A stretch of 64,000 bases of DNA from Gliomastix tumulicola (lineage: Eukaryota; Ascomycota; Sordariomycetes; Hypocreales; Bionectriaceae): the NCBI GenBank assembly GCA_001599755.1, contig BCHX01000007.1, forward strand, positions 2,046,001 through 2,110,000, written 5' to 3'. Position 1 is the stretch's first letter. Every line of letters begins with the position of its first letter. The notes under the pieces are model-generated. The model did no database searches. It was not told the DNA's origin and saw only the letters and a list, made by a program, of their open reading frames with translations. The translations under genes and the position numbers were made by a program. Of this stretch, positions 10,963 to 20,895 are shown one piece after another.

Positions 10963-12281
10963 GCGAACGACGATATAGCCAGGGGCACTGACGAAAGCAG
11001 TGGAAGACCTGCTCGTCATAGATGCCCCCCCTTTTGGCCACCCGTGCGGCTACAACTATAAGCCCACGTATACACACAACATAACTTGGCTCCAGGCAGT
11101 CAAGACGCCGTATCATGAAGTGGAACAAACTGTTATATGCATTTGCTTTCGGGTTGGGAACATTGCTCTGGGCACGCGAGGTAAACATTGGCCACGGCGG
11201 TATTCTACTGGGTCAGCCACAGCCCAGGAAGTTTCACCTGGGCTGTCCTTTGTCTGGCGTATGGAGTTGATATGCTGAAATTTGCGCTGTTCCGATCACC
11301 GGTTTGGTTCTGCGACTTGATAGATGTTTGCTTTGTCTTGGGTTCCTCAGCGGAGTGTCACAGACAGAATCTCCTTGGGTCTCTCAGTATTCTTAAATAT
11401 GCATCGTTAATGCAAGCAAAACTGTACCTGAATAGGCCTGATGATGAATGATTGATGCCGGGACGCCTAGCTTCTTCTCCATGCTGCATATGCCGACGTT
11501 TTCCTCTCCAATCACGGCGAGATCTACGTTGAACGGGTCCTCGGCTCCGAGTGTTCGGTTTCAGGCCGTGAGGTTGCCGGTTTGTACGGGGGAATCCGGC
11601 ATGCCTCGATTGCACGAGAACTGAGCGCGGCTAACAATGATGCAGCAACGATGCTCGCGAGATCTCGGGGAGCCTAGTCGGACGAATGGCCTCGGCAGAG
11701 GGGAGCTCATTGTGACGGACCGAGACCAGCTGCATTGGGACCTGTATTGGGGGGTTGCAGTGGCGATGCCTCATATTCGGAGACAGGCGTATTTGATACT
11801 CAGCAGATTGTCTACTACCCAAAGAAATTGCTTGCTAGGCCCTGCATGCATTTCATCTAAATTGCCAGCTCCGGTCCAGAAAAGCCCCTACAAATACCTC
11901 AAACCAGTAGCCCTGTGGTGCGCCGAGTCTAGAAACGTGAACGGCTTAATATGTCATAGAGGTGCGCTGTTTTAACGAAGCTCCCCCTCCCCCTCCATCA
12001 GAAAACAGAAAACTACCCCTCCATTACGTTCCAGGCTTATGTGCATGCAGTTAGCAGTCACGCCACGGAGATTGGCAGCGCGGTCGATATCATATTCACG
12101 TCGATCTCAAGATATCCTTTTCTTTAGCTCTACTGCTGCTGCCCATAATAACCCTCAACCTCGACTTCTTCTTCTTCTCTCCCATCCATCTCCTTTTCCT
12201 GGACTTCCACATCCATCATCCCCTAAGAACATTGCTTTGTTTTCTAGCTTCTCGCATCCAACCGCGATACCCCTACGCAAA
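10963..12281. other. Intergenic region, including PGK promoter
   Basis: The downstream half holds the promoter and a CT-rich leader (12160-12240) of the phosphoglycerate kinase gene. A minus-strand open stretch at about 11393-11552 reads protein-like but has no ATG and no family that I recognise. Confidence 0.4.
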
Positions 12282-13830
12282 ATGTCTCTCTCCAGCAAGC
12301 TCTCCATCACCGATGTCGACCTCAAGGGCAAGAGGGTCCTGATCCGCGTACGTTGCTCCCCATTGCACTGCTTGATTTGATCCCGCGTCGATTTCAGCTT
12401 CAAACGCGTCGATGCGTTCGATCCGTTCTCGTTTGCGCCCTGAATTGATGCATTCTGCCTCATCCCACCTCGACCCCTCCATGGCCTGATCCCATGGCGG
12501 GGTAGAGCTCCAAGCCAAACGTCACCACACAATCACCAGACACACACGCACAGCAGCTAACAACCCCCCCCCTCCAGGTCGACTTCAACGTCCCCCTCGA
12601 CGGCGACAAGATCACCAACAACCAGCGCATCGTCGGCGCCCTCCCCACCATCAAGTACGCCATCGAGAATGGCGCCAAGTCGGTCATCCTCATGTCCCAC
12701 CTCGGGCGCCCCAACGGCTCGCCCAACCCCAAGTACTCGCTCAAGCCCGTCGTCCCCGAGCTCGAGAAGCTGCTCGGCAAGAGCGTCACCTTTGCGCCCG
12801 ACAGCGTCGGCCCCGAAGTCGAGGAGATCGTGAACAAGGCCGACGGCGGCGCCGTTATCCTGCTCGAGAACCTGCGCTTCCACCTCGAGGAGGAGGGCAG
12901 CTCCAAGGACAAGGAGGGCAACAAGGTCAAGGCCGACAAGGACAAGGTCGAGGAGTTCCGCAAGGGCCTGACCGCCCTCGGTGACGTCTACATCAGTATG
13001 GGGCACACACACAAACATCAACAGGTCTCAAATACACTTCCCGCTAACAGAGAGATACAGACGACGCTTTCGGCACTGCCCACCGCGCCCACTCCTCCAT
13101 GGTCGGCGTCGACCTCCCCCAGAAGGCCGCCGGCTTCCTCATGAAGAAGGAGCTCGACTACTTCGCGCAGGCCCTCGAGGCGCCCCAGCGCCCCTTCCTC
13201 GCCATCCTCGGCGGCGCCAAGGTGTCTGACAAGATCCAGCTCATCGACAACCTCCTCGACAAGGTCAACACTCTCATCGTGTGCGGCGGCATGGCCTTCA
13301 CCTTCAAGAAGACGCTCGAGGGCGTGTCCATCGGCTCCTCGCTCTTCGACGAGGCCGGCGCCAAGACGGTCGGCAGCCTCGTCGAGAAGGCCAAGGCCAA
13401 GGGCGTCAAGGTCGTCCTCCCCGTCGACTACATCACCGCCGACAAGTTCGACAAGGACGCCAACGTCGGCAAGGCCACCGACGCCGAGGGCATCCCCGAC
13501 GGCTGGATGGGGCTCGACTGCGGCGAGGAGTCCATCAAGCTGTACAAGGCGGCCATCGCCGACGCCAAGACCATCCTCTGGAACGGCCCCGCCGGCGTCT
13601 TCGAGTTTGACAAGTTCGCCAACGGCACCAAGGCCACGCTCGATGCTGTTGTGGACGGTGCCCAGAACCAGGGCAAGATTGTCATCATTGGTGGTGGTGA
13701 CACGGCCACTGTTGCTGCCAAGTACGGCGTCGAGGACAAGCTGAGCCACGTCTCGACCGGTGGCGGCGCCAGCTTGGAGCTGCTCGAGGGCAAGGAGCTG
13801 CCCGGTGTCACTGCTCTGTCGAGTAAGTAA
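12282..13830 (+). CDS. pgk1: Phosphoglycerate kinase
   Basis: The enzyme transfers phosphate from 1,3-bisphosphoglycerate to ADP in glycolysis, in the cytosol. Exons 12282-12347, 12578-12995 and 13061-13830 join to 417 residues, the usual length. All family blocks are present: KRVLIRVDFNVPLD near residue 20, LMSHLGRPNG, the LLENLRF block, INDAFGTAHRAHSS across the second intron, LGGAKVSDKI, ILWNGPAGVFEF and the C-terminal GGGDTATVAAKYG and STGGGASLELLEG nucleotide-binding loops. Codon use is extremely biased to C-ending codons, as expected for a very highly expressed gene. The first intron is long (230 bases) and near the 5' end, a common pattern for highly transcribed fungal glycolytic genes. 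The start is the Met before SLSSKLSITDVDLKGKR. Confidence 0.98.
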
Positions 13831-14230
13831 ATGGAGGGGCGTGGTCCCCCGACCCAACGCATTAGAGCGAGAAACATGTTTGACTCGGGACATGATCGTC
13901 AAAGAACGACGATATGCTAGTCTTTGATGGGACACCTGGCATTCATGAAGCATACCACCAAAATAGACGTAATGGACAATGAATTATGATCTTGTTTGTG
14001 CCCGTGACAAGTTTCCTGTCTGTGGTGTACATTTGGCCCTTAGTATTCCATGCGCTGGACATCCCGCCTCACAGACTTGGGACGCAGCAAAGGCGAAGAA
14101 AGAATTCGTCATGTTATGGATATGCTAATCCTTGTCTCATTAGACAGCCGGCGGTTTCTTCCGAGCTAACATCGAACGTATCTATCGTCGTTTGATTCAT
14201 CTGGCATACTCCCTCGAGAAACCCCAATGT
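13831..14230. other. 3' region between convergent genes
   Basis: Untranslated trailer of the kinase gene and of the minus-strand Sem1 gene. No coding frame is visible. Confidence 0.4.
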
Positions 14231-14712
14231 CTACCTTCCCTTCGCGCCCTGGACCTTCTTAAGTTCCTCCCTGTAGAAGAAGTTAGCCAATGTAATCCAG
14301 TACCCGATATCGCGTGACGAGGGTGTTTTGCTTCGTAATCCCCACGGCAGGATGTCGAAGTCGAAAGGAGGGGCCAGCAGGCTGGATATACGCACTTGAG
14401 CTGCTGCGAGAAGTCATCGCTCGTGTCGTCGTCGTCCCAGGACTCCTCCCACAGATGCTTCGACGAGTCGTCGCCCTTGCCATCGGCCTGCTGGGCCGCA
14501 GCCTCCGTCTGGTCATCCGGCCAGTCTGTATTCGCGTTCTGGTGTCAGTAAAGCCCGCCCAGCAACAGAGCAGATATATGAGTCGTCGTACCGTCAACAG
14601 GGAAGTCCTCGAACTCGTCGTCCTCGCCAAGGGCGGTGGTCTTGGGGTCCTGCTTCTGGTCGGCGGCCGGGGCGGCGGCCTCGGTGGGCTTGTCGGGGGT
14701 GTCTGAAGCCAT
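14231..14712 (-). CDS. sem1: 26S proteasome / TREX-2 small subunit Sem1 (DSS1, Rpn15)
   Basis: Three exons (14592-14712, 14396-14525, 14231-14270; minus strand) join to 96 residues. The product is a tiny acidic, intrinsically disordered protein of the DSS1/Sem1 family. The diagnostic blocks are DDEFEDFPVDDW across the first intron and HLWEESWDDDDTSDDFSQQLKEEL at the second. These Trp-containing acidic motifs bind the proteasome lid, the Thp1-Sac3 mRNA export complex and BRCA2-like partners. The N-terminal third is Ala/Pro/Asp-rich filler. The acceptor of intron 1 was set at 14526-14527 because it alone restores the conserved acidic-Trp block; the nearer upstream AG leads to a stop. Genes this short and split are easily missed by gene finders. 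Confidence 0.92.
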
Positions 14713-15856
14713 TGTTTGCTCGGGTCGGTATGGTCTGGGAGAGCGAAGAGGGGAGGGATTTTCGACGGGGGAGCTAGGAGGGAGGGTGTCGTGTCGATCT
14801 AGAGCTCCAATGAGAATGCTCTAGCAGTCCTGCTTCCTTGAAAATGGAGAGGACGGTGGTGGTGTGAGTATGGCGAGCGGTGCTTTGTCTGGAGCTGCTG
14901 GTTGAGTCGGTGGTGGATGGCCAGGCATTCACTGATGATGGAATGTGGCGGCAGTGGCGCTAGTCCTTTTATGGAGGTGTACAGGGAACTGGTAGGCTAT
15001 CGAGATAAGATAAGACTTGATGGCGGGGAGAACATAAATGTGGTGACAGAAAAGAATGCCAACTTGAATGGAGATGTCATCACTTTCTATGAGCACCAAT
15101 TCCGCTTCAATTCACCTGATTTGACTTGAAACGAATAATCGTATGAATCATATGCCTAAGTCACTGGTTTTCTAGTCCATGTAAGAGAATATCAAAGGCG
15201 GCAGTCAACAGTGATACATTTCAGTGCATTGCCTTGGATGCCCTTCGTGAGCGGAACCCAATACTTTGTGTCACCCATCACCCATCCCTCCCACCATAAT
15301 ACAGAGCCGCTGCATTTCCAGCAGGGCATCTCCCAGACCTCCTATCAAGCAATAAGCGCCTCCAAATCAGCGACCCTTGCCGCCATAGCAGCAGCAAAAA
15401 ATGAAACGAAGATCTGCGCGGGCAGATGCCCTCCTGCAGGTACGACCTGGGGCCCTAAGCACTGACTTAGCTCCGGTCCAATAGACGGACCATGTGGTTA
15501 CCTCCGACTCTCAGCGCCCCCAACGTCTTACTTCTCGGTAGCGCAGGGACAAGGGAAAACACTGCCACGATCCGCCTTGGGATTTCTGGACTATTTACCC
15601 TTTCCCGCCGCTCGACTTGTGCTGCCCCCCGCGTTTGTCTTCCCTCCTTCATTACCTGCCATTGGGGCCACTGAGGAAAGGCCCGTGGCTTGTTCCGTCC
15701 GTCTCCGGCTGTCCTTGTCTTAATACCCTCAGCGAGTCAAGACCCCACAAGCCGTTCTTGGATCCAGGTATTAAGAGAGAGCACACGACTGTCTGCGGGG
15801 AGTCTATTCTCTGTCTCTCTCGCTCTCTCTCTCCCAATACCACCAGGAAAGGAAAG
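14713..15856. other. Divergent intergenic region
   Basis: Holds promoters for Sem1 (minus) and the Iml2 gene (plus), with a CT-rich leader at 15800-15840 just before the plus-strand start. Short frames here have no protein-like features. Confidence 0.4.
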
Positions 15857-18046
15857 ATGAGCAGACTCGGGGGCTGGCTCCGAGCCGCCGTCAAGGATGA
15901 AGACCAGGAGGCCGTCAGCGCCAAGGAGAGGCAGAACCTCGCCGAGGCGCTCGAGCACACGCGGCTCATCATGAACGACGACATCGACCGCGCCTACGAG
16001 CTGCTCAAGGGCGGGGGCTCGTCGTTCCACAGGCTCGGCGCGACCGTCACCTTCTTCCTGCGTTCGGTGCTCGGCATGGAGAAGGCCGTCATGGCACAGG
16101 CGGCCGAGATGCTGGCCGACTGCGAGTCGCGGTGCTGGGACGACCAGAAGGCGGCGCAGCGGAGGGGGAGGCCCGGGAGCGTCTATCCAGCGGGTGCCGA
16201 GTATGAGCTTGTGCGGGCCGAGACGCAGCTCATGGGGGCTGTGGTCGGTGTGCTGCATGAGAGTGTCGTCGAGGCGATGAAGAGCTTCCTCAAGCTGAGG
16301 AAGGCGTATATCACGCTCGACGCGCTGGTTGCAGCTGAAGCCAAGGTGGCGAAGCGGACAAGTCCGGATACGGCGAGCGTGACGGACGCCGTCGCCAAGC
16401 TGAACGCGGACGGCGAGAAGAACGGCTCCGAGACGCCCAGTGCGACAGACACCAGTGTTTTCAACACGCCGCGCACCGCCGATGACAGCGAGTCGGACAT
16501 CTTTGTCGACGCAAAGCAGGCTCAGACTCCCGCCGAGCTCCAGACGGACCAGAGCCTCAACGCAAGCCAGGAGCTCCTCGGAAAGCCGGCACCGCAGCTG
16601 GCCCTTACCGACGAGCCCGCCTTCGACGACCCCATCGACATCTTCATCTACTCGGGCGCCAACATGTGCTTCGGCATTCTCATGCTCATCCTGACGCTCG
16701 TGCCCCCCTCCTTCGCCCGCATCTTGTCCGTCGTGGGCTTCAACGGCGACCGACTCCGCGGCGTCGAGATGCTGTGGAAGTCGGCCCAGCACGACAACAT
16801 CAACGGCGCGTTCGCCGGCATGGTGCTCCTCGCCTTCTACAACGGGCTCCTCGGCACCGTGGACATCCTCCCGCACGCCGACGACTTCGACGCGGCCGCC
16901 GAGACGGTCGGCCCCCCGCGGGAGAAGTGCGCGGCGCTGCTGGCCATGATGCGCGAGCGCTACCCGGACTCCCGCCTCTGGCGCGTCGAGGAGGCCCGGC
17001 AGCACACGCGCGAGCGCAACGTCGCCAAGGCCATCGAGACGCTGACGACGGGCGCGCCCTCCCGCATGAAGCAGGTCACGGCGCTCAACGACTTCGAGCT
17101 CGCCCTCGACGCCATGATCACGCAGAACTGGGTGCTCATGCGCGACTCGTTCCTGCGCTGCCTCGAGAACAACGAGTGGAGCCCCGCCATGTACTACTTC
17201 CTCGCCGGCTGCGCGAGCCTCGAGCTGTACCGGGACGCGTACCACGCGGGCGACGTAGACGAGGCGCGGCGCGAGAAGGCCAAGGCGGAGGACTTCTTCC
17301 GCAAGGCGCCGACCGTCACGGGCGGGAAGAAGCTGCTGGCCAAGAAGCTGCCGATGGAGGTCTTCATCCAGATGCGGGCGAAGCGCTGGGAGGACCGCGC
17401 GACGGAGATGGGCATCGACCTGGCGGACGCCATCGGCATGAGCCCCGGGATGGAGATGGCGTACTTTTGGAACGGCACGCGGCGGATGGGGCCCGCCGAG
17501 CTGGAGGAGGGGGAGAAGTGCTGCTCGTGGGCGCGGTGCACGAACGAGAAGCTGGCTCAGAGGCTGCAGGCTGGGGGGCCCGAGGTGGACGAGCTGGGAG
17601 TGTGGGCGTTGTGCGTGGCAGCGATCAGGAGGTCTCAGGGGAAGAGAGACGAGGCGAGGGCGCTGCTGAACGACCACATCAACAAATACGATCGGTAAGT
17701 CTAATTGTGGTCCCGATAGCTACCACAGGAGACCAGGAAGCTAACGTGACGCAGTTCATTGTTCAAAGGCGCCACGAAGAACGACCACCTCCCTCCATGT
17801 GCCACCTACGAGCTCGGCGTGATTGCCTGGGAAGAGTGCTGCAATCCCCCCTCAGGCGATGCAGCGGACGCGGGTTCGGACGATATTCTAGCTTACCGAA
17901 AGAAGAAGCTCGAAGAGTGCGAGGCCCAGCTGGAGAAGGTCAAGGCATGGGAGACATACTCACTAGATTCACGAGTCGGCCTAAGAGTACAGAGTGGCCT
18001 AGAGACGCTGAGATGGTTCCGGAACAAGATGGGCTGGGCGGTATAA
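15857..18046 (+). CDS. iml2: Iml2 / TTC39-family inclusion body clearance protein
   Basis: Exons 15857-17694 and 17755-18046 join to 709 residues. The N-terminus (LEHTRLIMNDDIDRAYELL) and the block FFLRSVLGMEKAVMAQAAEMLADCE match the fungal Iml2 family, which is related to the animal TTC39 proteins. The middle includes MCFGILMLILTLVPPSFARILSVVGFNGDR and the C-terminal half is a run of helical hairpins (TPR-like). Iml2 in yeast helps clear inclusion bodies together with lipid droplets. A disordered acidic Ser/Thr insert lies at about residues 170-250. The single intron near the end has a GCTAAC branch site. The start is the ATG just before SRLGGWLRAAVKDEDQE. An upstream in-frame extension has no family support. 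Confidence 0.88.
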
Positions 18047-18172
18047 ACGGATAAAGGGGCGCAGGTATTCAAAATTAGACGAAGGGATCGCCAGTACGGG
18101 GCAGGTATGCTATAGAAAAATACACGGAAACTCTTTTGCGTACACTCATCAAACTCATTCACTCGTCAACTT

Positions 18173-18203
18173 GTCCATCCATCCATCCATCCATCCATCC
18201 CTC
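18173..18203. repeat. (CATC)n microsatellite
   Basis: About seven tandem copies of CATC lie between the stop of the plus-strand Iml2 gene and the stop of the minus-strand membrane protein gene. It sits in the shared 3' region and is unlikely to affect either coding frame. Confidence 0.9.
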
Positions 18204-19244
18204 CTAATCAGCCTTCCTGGGCGTCCTCTTCCTCCCGCTCCTCCTCGAACCGCCGTTGCTGCTGCTGCCCGTCAGTGCCTCGACGCTGTTCTGGATGAGC
18301 CCAGCGCCCTCGTCGACCTTGTTCGACGCCCGCTGCTTCACATCGTGCTTCTCCGCCTCGTCCTTGACGTCCTCGAGGACGTCCTTACCCTGGCTCGTCC
18401 CGTGCGCGAAGTCCAGGAGGCCGAAGGCGCCGAAGTTGGCCTCGCCGCCGGACGCGAAGTGGATAGCTGTGCGCCGGGCGACGCCTCCGAGGATGATGCC
18501 CGGCACGATCGAGTAGCCCGAGTGCGACATGGTGCCCTCGCCCGTGACGAGGACCATGAAGAGCAGGTAGGTCAGGAAGTGCGGGCGCAGGAGGGCGCTG
18601 GGCAGGAGAATGGGCACGACGTGGAGGACGAGCAGCGGCAGCGGATGGTCCGCGTAGAGAGACAGGGACGACGGTCCGCCTCCGGAAGCATGCGCCCAGC
18701 GGGTGTGAAGACGGGCGAGGGGCCCGGATCCGTGGAGGATGTTGCGGTGGGTGTAGTACGTGAGCACCTCGCGGGCGGCGAACAGGATGCCGATGTGCTT
18801 GAAGATCTGCCACGGCAGAGGCAGGGTCGTCGACGTGCGGAACAGCGCGCGGCCGGCGAAGAAGCGGAAGACCCAGGCTGTGCCGACCTCGGCAGCCGTC
18901 AGGAGGAGGACGTTGAAGACGGCGAGGCCGGTCAGTCTGAGCGCCCGGGTCGGGCCTTTCTTGCCGCTTTTATTGCGAGTCCACGAGGGCAGGCCGGCGT
19001 TGCCTGCCCACTTGATGCTGGCCGCCAGGCTCGGGAGTAAGGAGTCGAATAAGAGGAAGAGGAGCGACGGTATCAGCCATAGGAAGGTCCTGATGGTGAG
19101 GAGGGAGACGCCATGGATGTTGACAGGGTCATGTGTGAGGACGAGAGTAGACCACGTCGCGTAGAAGAAGAGGATGTTGATGGAGGTCGTCCAGGAGGGC
19201 GTGAAGAAGGCCGAGATGAGGGGGACTGAGAGTAGGACATCCAT
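18204..19244 (-). CDS. Divergent fatty acid hydroxylase / sterol desaturase-like membrane protein
   Basis: A single exon encodes 346 residues. Several hydrophobic segments are visible, including INILFFYATWSTLVL, LLTIRTFLWLIPSLLFLLF, LAVFNVLLLTAAEVGTAWVF and FLTYLLFMVLVTG. The histidine layout partly follows the di-iron hydroxylase superfamily: THRNILHG (box 1), LHTRWAHA (box 2), then SHSGY and IHFASGGEANFG near the end, where active members usually have HH-x-x-H/F...NFG. Box 3 is weakened here (IH instead of HH), so activity is uncertain. The protein would sit in the ER membrane and act on lipids if active. The C-terminal 60 residues are disordered and end in a Lys/Arg-rich tail (SGRKRTPRKAD). 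The gene lies tail to tail with Iml2. Confidence 0.75.
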   Translation of the reverse strand: MDVLLSVPLISAFFTPSWTTSINILFFYATWSTLVLTHDPVNIHGVSLLTIRTFLWLIPSLLFLLFDSLLPSLAASIKWAGNAGLPSWTRNKSGKKGPTRALRLTGLAVFNVLLLTAAEVGTAWVFRFFAGRALFRTSTTLPLPWQIFKHIGILFAAREVLTYYTHRNILHGSGPLARLHTRWAHASGGGPSSLSLYADHPLPLLVLHVVPILLPSALLRPHFLTYLLFMVLVTGEGTMSHSGYSIVPGIILGGVARRTAIHFASGGEANFGAFGLLDFAHGTSQGKDVLEDVKDEAEKHDVKQRASNKVDEGAGLIQNSVEALTGSSSNGGSRRSGRKRTPRKAD

Positions 19245-20895
19245 TGTAGTGGTGTGTTGGGATAAGTTTGGCTTGAGGCTGTCACTGGAGTATCACAATA
19301 ATTAGACTCCAACTTGCAAGTGCCGTATGAGTCGTTGGCGATGATGAGTCTGGCCCAACTGAGGATAGGAATAGTAACACAGAGCTGCAAACTTGATTAA
19401 GGATACAGAGGAATCAATCCAATCCGCTCGAGGGCGAGACTTGTGCTCTTGAAGTAGCAGCCTCGCCGCAGCCATCCAGCTCTAGGTTAGCAATGACGTT
19501 GCAGCCATGACGTCGTCTGATGCTAAATTCCAACTCCCCTGCCAAGTTTTGCGAGAACCTCGCCCATCCTCTGCTGTGTTCCATTCCATCTTGCCAATCT
19601 CGATGGTCTGGAGGCTGAAATCTTATTTGAATCATGGCCAATCACGTCCTTTCGTCACTGTTGAAGCTATCGCGAGGTGGGAGGATCAAGTGTGCAACCT
19701 GTGCCAAGTTCTCGGTGGCAGCATCGTCCCCGTGCTTCATTAGCTGCTGACTCGGGCCTGCATGCAGGCTGCAGGCGGGCTGGAAAATCGCCGGTGGTCG
19801 ATCAACGGAAGTTCGAGTGAACAGCCGTGGTGGCTGGACTATTGAGATGAGCGGCTGGACAAAGTACCGTCGAACGAGACACCGTGCACCCGTAATATAG
19901 ATGCTGACGTTTGATATAAGACGGGGTGGCCAGGCGTGGAAATTGCAGTCGTCCAGTCTGGTGATAGCCTCTTGCACTGCCCATTGATGGGCGTCCAGGA
20001 CCCTAACCGGGTGCTTTCAGGGGCCAGTCTCGCGGTTCCAGTGGAGGATTGGTGGAGGGTCAGTGGAGGTTCCAGGCGGTGCCAGCGGGTTTAGCTCCAA
20101 GACCCACTAAAGCCCGTCCCCCAAATCCATGTCTCGCTCGCTGAAAAGGAGACCCGCTTTTCCAGGGGTCGCCAGATTTGCTTGCCCACTGCCTCGTGGG
20201 ATTCTTCATTGACGAGGGCAGGGATGGGCAAGATAATATTCGTAGGGCTTTTTCTTCCCCTTCTGTCTTTTAATTCTGGGACAGACCGCGTTCCGTACGC
20301 GCCCTGTGTGATGTGATTCCAACTTTCTCTGCATCCCATCTCGCGGTGTCACATTTCCCGTCATGAGCACGGCTGTCTCGCCTGATCAAACCTGAGCCCC
20401 ACGACTGTGCGCTCTCGAATGCCGGGTACCTGCATGACCACTGTCTGCAGGCGGCGCGCAAAGTCCCTTCCATCACCGTCACATCAGCGACAAGAAACCG
20501 CCCAAGACATCGACGACTCCTATTCCGACGGTGCGAACTAATTAGTCTCCCGTCTCCTGCGTCCTGCAGCTCCAGCCACCGGCTCCCGAGGCGCTATTCG
20601 AACTAGACTGAGATTATCCTGTCGTTTTCTTTTTTTGCTGCCGGGTCTCCTTTTTCTGCTGCAGGGCCTGTTTGTTGTTATTTTTATTTTTTTTGCACCG
20701 TGTCTCTGGTTCTGTCTCTGCCTGAATTGCCAGTGTCTGGCTCGGCGCGCGGCTAAGGAAGCCTGTAGCTGTGCCATTGGATCGGACCAACGTCTCCTGC
20801 TGCCACCTGACCCAAGACCTGCAGCTGCAGGTACCTTACACTACTACCTTACGGAGTACAGCACAGCTGGCGGTGACCGACCTGCAGCTACCGCC
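19245..20895. other. Divergent intergenic region
   Basis: About 1.65 kb between two divergent genes. A short imperfect repeat of GTGGAGG units is found at 20038-20085. A pyrimidine-rich stretch at 20560-20700 probably belongs to the leader of the downstream gene. The plus frame is open upstream from 20635 to the chosen start at 20896 but the composition there looks untranslated. Confidence 0.4.

Noticed and set aside
11393..11552. A short minus-strand stretch that reads protein-like before a TAA
   Set aside because: No start codon, no splice partner and no family recognised; it may be a relic or chance.
15737..18054. Long minus and alternative plus frames over the Iml2 gene
   Set aside because: Arg/His/Pro-rich shadows; the Iml2 frame has the conserved blocks and the good splice site.
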